A stretch of DNA of 64,000 nt from Lysobacter_L cavernae. GTDB lineage: Bacteria > Pseudomonadota > Gammaproteobacteria > Xanthomonadales > Xanthomonadaceae. A program made the translations under genes and the position numbers. Below are positions 59,552 through 64,000 of the stretch, in pieces (position 1 is the first letter of the stretch; each line of letters begins with the position of its first letter). A model generated the notes under the pieces. It saw nothing but the letters and a program-made list of their open reading frames with translations, searched no databases and was not told the origin of the DNA. The DNA lies in the NCBI RefSeq assembly GCF_042648505.1, contig NZ_JBHRXK010000003.1:465735-529734 (forward strand), written 5' to 3'.

Positions 59552-60820
59552 ATGAGTCATTGCCTTCGCATCGGCATCGTCGGTTACGGCACTGCCGGCC
59601 AGGCGGCCGCGCTGCTGCTGTCACGCGACGGCCACCGTGTCGAGGTGTTCGAGCGTGCGCCGGTGCTGGGGCCGGTCGGCGCCGGCTTCCTGCTGCAGCC
59701 GACCGGCCTGGCCGTACTGTGGGAGCTGGGTCTGCTCGAGGCCGCGCTCGCCCACGGTGCGTGCATCGGCCGCCTCTACGGCGAAACCGCGCTAGGGCGC
59801 GCCGTCATGGACATGCGCTACCGCGAACTCGATGCGCGCCTGTTCGGGCTGGGCATGCAGCGCGGCGCGTTGTTCGGCCTGCTCGATGCGGCCTGGCAGG
59901 ACGGGCGCAACATCCACTGCGGCCGCCGCATCGTCGCAGTCGACAGCGAGCGCGGCCTGCTGCGCGACGAACACGGCGACGAGCACGGCGCCTACGACCT
60001 GTTGATCGTCGCCGACGGCGCGGCTTCACTGCTGCGCGAGCAGGTCGCCGCGCCGGCGCTGGACCGGCCGTACCCGTGGGGCGCGCAGTGGTGCCTGGTT
60101 GCGCAGGACGACTGGGCCTGGCCCGAGGAGCTGCGCCAGCGCTACGTCGGCGCGCGCCGCATGGCCGGCATGCTGCCGGTCGGCACGCGGCCGGGTGATG
60201 CCACGCCGCGGCTGAGTTTCTTCTGGAGCTTGCCGGTGGCGGCGTTGTCGTCCGGCGACGGGGATGAAGCGGCCTGGCGCCACGAGGTCGCCTGCGTCTG
60301 GCCCGAGGCCGCCGCGCACCTGCGCGACACCACGGTGCCCGGTGGCCTCGCCCAGGCGCGCTACCGCGACAGCGTGCTGCGCCAGTGGTACCACGGTCGC
60401 GCCGTGCTGATCGGCGACGCCGCGCACGCGATGAGTCCGCAGCTGGGGCAAGGCGTCAACATGGCACTGGTCGACGCCCTGGCGTTGCGCGATGCGCTGC
60501 GCCAGCACGCTACTCTGCCGGCCGCATTCGAGCAGTACCAGCGGCTGCGGCGTGCGCACGTCGGCATCTACCACTTCTGGAGCCGCTGGCTGACGCCGCT
60601 GTTCCAGTCCGAGCGCGACGGCCTGGCCGCCGTGCGCGACCGCGTGTTCCATCCGCTGTCGCGCCTGCCTGGCGGCCGCGGCCAGATGCTGCGCGTGCTG
60701 ACTGGCACGCGGCGTGGCTGGCTCGGCATCCACCCGCTCGATCCCGGCTTCGTGGCGGCGTTGGCGCAATCGCCGATGGCGCCGCCGGCAATGGCTGCAC
60801 TGGCCGACGAGGCGGTGTAG
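59552..60820 (+). CDS. FAD-dependent aromatic-type monooxygenase (PHBH/UbiH-like)
   Basis: A 422-residue flavoprotein hydroxylase. The FAD motif is GIVGYGTAGQAAALLLSRDG (7-26), then VLGPVGAGFLLQPTGLAVLW, YDLLIVADGAASLLREQV (the DG motif), and the second FAD motif GRAVLIGDAAHAMSPQLGQG followed by VNMALVDALAL. Group A monooxygenases of this type hydroxylate aromatic rings; the substrate here is unknown. GGGGAT lies 9 bp before the ATG at 59552; an upstream in-frame ATG at 59504 is less supported. It is 65 bp before aidB on the same strand. Confidence 0.85.
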   Translation: MSHCLRIGIVGYGTAGQAAALLLSRDGHRVEVFERAPVLGPVGAGFLLQPTGLAVLWELGLLEAALAHGACIGRLYGETALGRAVMDMRYRELDARLFGLGMQRGALFGLLDAAWQDGRNIHCGRRIVAVDSERGLLRDEHGDEHGAYDLLIVADGAASLLREQVAAPALDRPYPWGAQWCLVAQDDWAWPEELRQRYVGARRMAGMLPVGTRPGDATPRLSFFWSLPVAALSSGDGDEAAWRHEVACVWPEAAAHLRDTTVPGGLAQARYRDSVLRQWYHGRAVLIGDAAHAMSPQLGQGVNMALVDALALRDALRQHATLPAAFEQYQRLRRAHVGIYHFWSRWLTPLFQSERDGLAAVRDRVFHPLSRLPGGRGQMLRVLTGTRRGWLGIHPLDPGFVAALAQSPMAPPAMAALADEAV

Positions 60821-60885
60821 GGGTGCACCGGCCGGCCCAGCATCATCGGTCTAGAATCGGTGGAAGCCCCACGTCGGAGTCGCAG

Positions 60886-62532
60886 ATGGAACCGCTGCCG
60901 CCGTTCGCCACGCACCGGGTCGAGAACCAGCCGCCCGAGTTCGCGCCGCGTGACCTGTGGGCCGATGACATCGCCCTGCGCGAAGCCGTCGCGCGCGAGG
61001 GCGACGGCGACTTCGTCGATGCACTGGCCACCTACGGTGCACTGGCCGGCGACGAGGTGTACCGGCTCAGCTTCGATGCCCACCGCGACCGCCCGCGCCT
61101 GCGCACGCACGACCGCTTCGGCCAGCGCATCGACCTGGTCGAGTTCCATCCCCACTACCACCGCATCATGCAGGCCGCGATCGAGCACGGTGTGGCCGGG
61201 TTGTCGTGGGCGCAGCCGCGACCCGGCGCTCACATCGCGCGCGCGGCGCTGAGCTACCTGCACCACCAGGTCGAGCCCGGCAGCAGCTGCCCGTTGACCA
61301 TGACCCATGCCGCGGTGCCGGTATTGCGGCACGCACCGGCATTGGTCGAATGGGCGCACAAGGCCGCCGCGCCGTACTACGACCCGCGCGACGTCACGAT
61401 CACGCACAAGCAGGGCATCACCCTCGGCATGGGCATGACCGAGAAGCAGGGCGGCAGCGACGTGCGCGCCAATGCCACTCGCGCAACCCCGCTCGCAGCG
61501 GAAGGCGAGTACCTGCTGGTCGGGCATAAGTGGTTTTTCTCGGCGCCGATGTCGGACGGCTTCCTCGTCCTCGCGCAGGCACCCGCCGGCCTGACCTGCT
61601 TCCTGCTGCCGCGCTGGCGGCCGGACGACAGCAAGAACGCGCTGCGACTGATGCGGCTCAAGGACAAACTCGGCGACTGGTCCAACGCCTCCTCCGAGGT
61701 CGAGTTCGCCGACGCCTGGGCCTATCGCATCGGTGAGGAAGGCCGCGGCATCGCCACCATCATCGAGATGGTGATGCTGACGCGACTGGACTGCATGCTC
61801 GGTTCCAGTGCGCAGATGCGCATGGCACTGGCGCAGGCCATTCACCACGCCCGTCATCGCCGCACCTTCGGCAAAGCGCTGATCGAGCATGCCTTGATGC
61901 GCAACGTGCTGGCCGACCTCGCCATCGAGGCCGAGGCCGCGTTGGCGCTGTCCATGCGCGTCGCACGCGCGGTCGACCGATCGCTGCAGGAGCCCCAGGA
62001 AGCGGCATTGGCCCGCATCGCCACGGCGATCGGCAAGTATTGGATTTGCAAGCGCACCCCGGCCTTCGTCAACGAGGCGCAGGAATGCCTGGGCGGCGCC
62101 GGTTACGTCGAGGAGTCGATCCTGCCGCGCCTGTACCGCCAGGCGCCGCTGAATTCGATCTGGGAAGGCAGCGGCAACATCCAGTGCCTCGACGTGTTGC
62201 GCGCCCTGGGCCGCGAGCCCGAGACCGGTGCGGCCCTGCTGATGGAACTGGAAGCCGCACGCGGACTGGATGCCTGGTTCGATGTTTCTCTGACCGACAT
62301 CGAGATCGTGCTGCTCGGTCAGGAACCGCTGCAGGAAATCGAAGCGCGGCGCTGGGTCGAGCGGCTGGCATTGCTGCTGCAGGCCAGTGTCCTTCTGCGT
62401 GCCGGCAGCCCCATCGCCGAGGTCTTCTGCCGCAGCCGGCTGGGCGACGAGCACGGCCAAGCGTTTGGCACACTGCCAGCGACGATTCCGTTCGATGCCA
62501 TCCTGGCGCGGCTGCTGCCAGAAACGGTGTGA
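60886..62532 (+). CDS. aidB: AidB-type acyl-CoA dehydrogenase family protein
   Basis: A 548-residue flavoprotein of the acyl-CoA dehydrogenase fold. E. coli AidB is part of the Ada alkylation response and binds DNA. Shared signatures are QVEPGSSCPLTMTHAAVPVL, IGMGMTEKQGGSDV-like (here TLGMGMTEKQGGSDVRANAT), GHKWFFSAPMSDGFLVLAQA, LKDKLGDWSNASSEVEF, EAQECLGGAGYVEESILPRL and NSIWEGSGNIQCLDVLRALG. The length matches AidB (541). No Ada or AlkB gene is near, so a role in alkylation damage is inferred only from the family. Its end lies 35 bp from the attC-like site. Confidence 0.94.
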   Translation: MEPLPPFATHRVENQPPEFAPRDLWADDIALREAVAREGDGDFVDALATYGALAGDEVYRLSFDAHRDRPRLRTHDRFGQRIDLVEFHPHYHRIMQAAIEHGVAGLSWAQPRPGAHIARAALSYLHHQVEPGSSCPLTMTHAAVPVLRHAPALVEWAHKAAAPYYDPRDVTITHKQGITLGMGMTEKQGGSDVRANATRATPLAAEGEYLLVGHKWFFSAPMSDGFLVLAQAPAGLTCFLLPRWRPDDSKNALRLMRLKDKLGDWSNASSEVEFADAWAYRIGEEGRGIATIIEMVMLTRLDCMLGSSAQMRMALAQAIHHARHRRTFGKALIEHALMRNVLADLAIEAEAALALSMRVARAVDRSLQEPQEAALARIATAIGKYWICKRTPAFVNEAQECLGGAGYVEESILPRLYRQAPLNSIWEGSGNIQCLDVLRALGREPETGAALLMELEAARGLDAWFDVSLTDIEIVLLGQEPLQEIEARRWVERLALLLQASVLLRAGSPIAEVFCRSRLGDEHGQAFGTLPATIPFDAILARLLPETV

Positions 62533-62566
62533 CGCCAGGCTGCGTGCTGTCCAGCGTTGCCCGCGC

Positions 62567-62627
62567 GGTCTACGCCGATTAAGCCGAGCCGAAAAATAGG
62601 TTCGGCTTGAACGAATTGTTAGGGCCC
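62567..62627 (-). other. attC-like integron recombination site at the end of the DUF4145 gene
   Basis: On the minus strand: core R'' GGGCCCTAAC, spacer, L'' TTCAAGCCG, loop, L' CGGCTTAA, and GGCGTAGACC at the R' position. L'' and L' pair as AAGCCGAACC / GGCTCGGCTT with one mismatch, and the loop is T-rich. The arrangement and the CAATTCGTTCAAGCCG segment are very like attC sites of mobile cassettes such as aadA1. The last core (GTAGACC) departs from the GTTRRRY consensus. It begins at the stop codon of the DUF4145 gene, where attC normally sits. Confidence 0.7.
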
Positions 62628-62723
62628 ACCTGGGATACGGTTGGGAAACTCATAGATGAACTTGAGTAGCATTTCTGCAAATGAGATCAGATCATGCGCA
62701 TCGTCTTGGGTCATTAAGACAAT
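62619..62723 (-). pseudogene. DUF4145 gene, 3' fragment cut off by an IS1595-type element
   Basis: The minus strand encodes the missing tail of the DUF4145 protein: from the duplicated HEIV codons it reads LMTQDDAHDLISFAEMLLKF followed by IYEFPNRIPGGP and a TAA stop at 62621-62619. Rejoined with the 5' part after one copy of AAGACAAT is removed, the frame is continuous across the junction (ATT GTC TTA ATG). The fragment lacks its own start and is not expected to be translated alone. Confidence 0.92.
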
Positions 62724-63424
62724 GGGGCTGTCGTAGATAAGGCCGGGTTTAAGCAGATGGAATGGGCCTGAACCGCTGCAAATTAAGCCTAAAGCTGCAA
62801 TCCAAGCTGGTCGAGTTCTTCGTGCTCGAAGTAACCGCGCGTTCGGCGGCCAGTGTGCTGGGGCTTCAGCCCAACACCACTGCGCTCTACTACCGCAAGC
62901 TGCGCCAGCGGATTGCCGACCAATTGGCCTTGGTGGAGCACGAAGTCTTCGACGGATCCGTTGAACTGGACGAGAGTTACTTCGGTGGCGTCCGCAAGGG
63001 CAAGCGTGGCCGCGGTACCGCAGGCAAGGTCGTCGTGTTCGGCCTGCTCAAGCGTGGCGGCAAGGTCTACGTGGACAACGCCAGGACTGCCACGCTGATG
63101 CCTGTAATCCAGCGGAAAATCGCCCCGGACAGCGTGGTCTACACCAACAGCTTCGGCAGCTACGACGCTCTGGACGTCAGTCAGTTCCACCACGTGCGCA
63201 TCAACCATTCCAGAGAATTCGCCTGTGGCCGAAACCACATCAATGGCATCGAGAACTTCTGGAACCAGGCCAAGCGCATACTGCGCAAATACAACGGCGC
63301 TCCAAGCAGAGCTTCCCGTTGTTCCTCAAGGAATGCGAGTTCCGCTTCAACTACGGAACCCACAAACAACAACTCAAAACGCTGAAGGAGTGGGCTGGAA
63401 TCTAGCCTTATCTACTACAGCCCC
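62724..63424 (+). mobile_element. IS1595-family insertion sequence (IS1016-like, 701 bp)
   Basis: The ends are inverted repeats: GGGGCTGTCGTAGATAAGGC at the left and, read inward on the other strand, GGGGCTGTAGTAGATAAGGC at the right (one mismatch in 20). The size of 701 bp and the single ISXO2-like transposase fit the IS1016 group. It is inserted in the minus-strand DUF4145 gene with an 8-bp duplication. Its transposase gene is damaged, so the copy is not expected to move on its own. Confidence 0.93.
62762..63405 (+). pseudogene. ISXO2-like transposase, frameshifted and with a mutated active site
   Basis: The intact part gives 182 recognisable residues: FDGSVELDESYFGGVRKGKR (first Asp), KVVVFGLLKRGGKVYVDNA, then VVYTNSFGSYDALDVSQFHH, where the family has YTDSF, so the second catalytic Asp is Asn, and NHINGIENFWNQAKRILRKY with the Glu. 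After YNGAP the frame is lost near 63302; one frame over it continues KQSFPLFLKECEFRFNYGTH and ends LKTLKEWAGI at the TAG 63403-63405. A single missing base explains the break. Two independent defects make the protein inactive, unless the frameshift is a sequencing error. Confidence 0.9.
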
Positions 63425-63879
63425 AAGACAATTTCATGGGTCGCCTCATTGCCCTTTTTGCGAATGTGGTCTACCCAGCCTTTGCCGTTCGGCGGAACGT
63501 AACCACTAGACGCAAGATAGTCGACGTACGAGATGAACGTCTGGCCGGTCTTGGCGCCCTGCGCAACAGCAATGTTCATTAGAAGCTTTCGGCAGATCAG
63601 AACAGCGGCTGTGTAGCAAGAAGCGGCGGTGCACCTACGGGCCTCATCAAAGAGTGCGGAGACGTCGGATGGAAGGTGCGCGACAGAGCTGCCGTAGGAA
63701 ACTCCTGGAACTTGAATCGAGTAGGAGAATGTCGACGGCATGTCGCAGTGCGGGCATATGTGGATCTTCTGGTTGGGATTGCCTTGCGACCGGTATCCAA
63801 TCGGAGTCGCGACCTTGTTACTGCACCAACCACAGATGAACTCTTCTGAGCCGATGTTTGACGCGTTGTGCCAAGCCAC
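63415..63879 (-). pseudogene. DUF4145 gene, 5' part truncated by the IS1595-type element
   Basis: DUF4145 proteins are uncharacterised, and some are found in or near restriction-modification and other defence genes. The visible chain has a zinc-ribbon-like start (FICGWCSNKVATP; IHICPHCDMPSTFSY) and the DUF4145 helical part (DVSALFDEARRCTAASCYTA; AAVLICRKLLMNIAVAQGAK; GWVDHIRKKGNEATHEIV). After HEIV the reading frame enters the IS and stops after two more residues at 63415-63417, so about 34 C-terminal residues are lost. The GTG at 63879 was chosen because GGAGGG lies 6 bp upstream; an in-frame ATG at 63945 would cross the cassette boundary. Confidence 0.85.
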
Positions 63880-63894
63880 TTGCGACCCTCCTGT

Positions 63895-63904
63895 GGGCCC
63901 TAAC
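63895..63904 (-). other. Integron core site at the 5' boundary of the DUF4145 cassette
   Basis: On the minus strand GTTAGGGCCC lies 16 bp before the start codon and matches the GTTRRRY core. It is the exact reverse complement of the R'' core GGGCCCTAAC of the attC-like site, as expected because both come from one circular cassette. The crossover point would be between G (63904) and TT. Confidence 0.65.
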
Positions 63905-64000
63905 AGGCTGCTGAAATACCTCCCACCCGCATAGACTTGTCCCATTACCGTTCTGCTTGCCCCGAGACCTTCGATGCGTGGTGCCGACGTACTGCAAGAA
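63905..64000. other. Right edge, no gene recognised
   Basis: No coding sequence can be supported. On the minus strand the sequence GGTATTTCAGCAGCCTG runs up to the core site; it does not look like the inner part of another attC. It could be an attI, an IS end or plain chromosomal DNA. The window stops before this can be settled. Confidence 0.4.

Larger units (their letters stand above)
62716..63432. repeat. 8-bp target-site duplication AAGACAAT bracketing the IS
   Basis: AAGACAAT at 62716-62723 directly abuts the left end of the element and AAGACAAT at 63425-63432 the right end. The copies are identical, so the insertion is intact at its ends and probably recent. An 8-bp duplication is the rule for IS1595-family elements. 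Confidence 0.95.

Noticed and set aside
62581..62608. AAGCCGAGCC/GGTTCGGCTT hairpin as the aidB terminator
   Set aside because: No T-run follows on the plus strand, and the structure is better explained as the L''/L' stem of the attC-like site.
63905..63945. DUF4145 start at the upstream ATG 63945
   Set aside because: That stretch crosses the integron core site and lacks a ribosome-binding site, whereas GTG at 63879 has GGAGGG at ideal spacing.

Overview
The window is GC-rich chromosomal DNA of a gammaproteobacterium. Gene content and order point to the Xanthomonadaceae (Lysobacter/Luteimonas/Xanthomonas group): KdkA next to a family 9 glycosyltransferase, the rpoE-rseA-mucD-lepA-lepB-rnc-era-recO block, PilZ at the end of the fab/pab/tmk/holB block, and dispersed palindromes of the GTCATTCCCGCG type. 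This assignment is inferred from sequence reading alone.

Layout. 1-3385: mltD (cut by the window edge), gloB, a YafS-like methyltransferase, rnhA and dnaQ. 3439-7902: a PP2C phosphatase, tRNA-Ser(CGA), an LPS-core group (DUF6165 protein, GT9, KdkA) and an MBL-fold hydrolase. 7899-11240: molybdopterin genes moaA-moaC-moaD-moaE, then a YncE-like beta-propeller. 11533-15324: SRP RNA, tRNA-Ser(GGA), dnaX-ybaB-recR and a HIT protein. 15461-19907 (minus): moxR, DUF58, tgpA-type transglutaminase and slp lipoprotein, tightly overlapped. 20074-22900: a GT39 membrane glycosyltransferase, yceF and a small membrane protein. 23091-33980: yceD, rpmF, fabH, fabD, fabG, acpP, fabF, pabB, pabC, mltG, tmk, holB and pilZ, the envelope/fatty-acid block, here without plsX. 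34204-36258: a FadB/FadJ-type beta-oxidation enzyme. 36479-43514: rpoE, rseA, mucD, lepA, lepB, DUF4845 and rnc. 43577-48338 (minus): a four-gene archaic (spore coat U type) chaperone-usher pilus operon wedged between rnc and era. 48464-53740: era, recO, a response regulator with an HPt domain, and a YdbH/YdbL envelope pair. 53852-62532: rlmD, CYTH, FrnE-like, nagZ, hpt, MTIP-type phosphorylase, a cold-shock protein, an FAD monooxygenase and aidB.

The last 1.5 kb is accessory DNA. A DUF4145 gene on the minus strand ends in an attC-like recombination site (62567-62627) and begins just after a matching core site (63895-63904), so it looks like a single integron gene cassette. An IS1595-type element of 701 bp (62724-63424), with an exact 8-bp target duplication AAGACAAT, has inserted near the 3' end of that gene. 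The element is itself decayed: its transposase has a frameshift and an Asn in place of a catalytic Asp. Both reading frames can be rebuilt by eye.

Most of the window is ordinary housekeeping sequence. The points most worth a second look are the interrupted cassette, the pilus operon splitting rnc from era, a C9 homopolymer in the pilus chaperone gene where loss of one base would fuse chaperone to usher, the YnbE-like/YdbL single-protein arrangement, and the absence of plsX. No CRISPR array, prophage or replication origin was seen.
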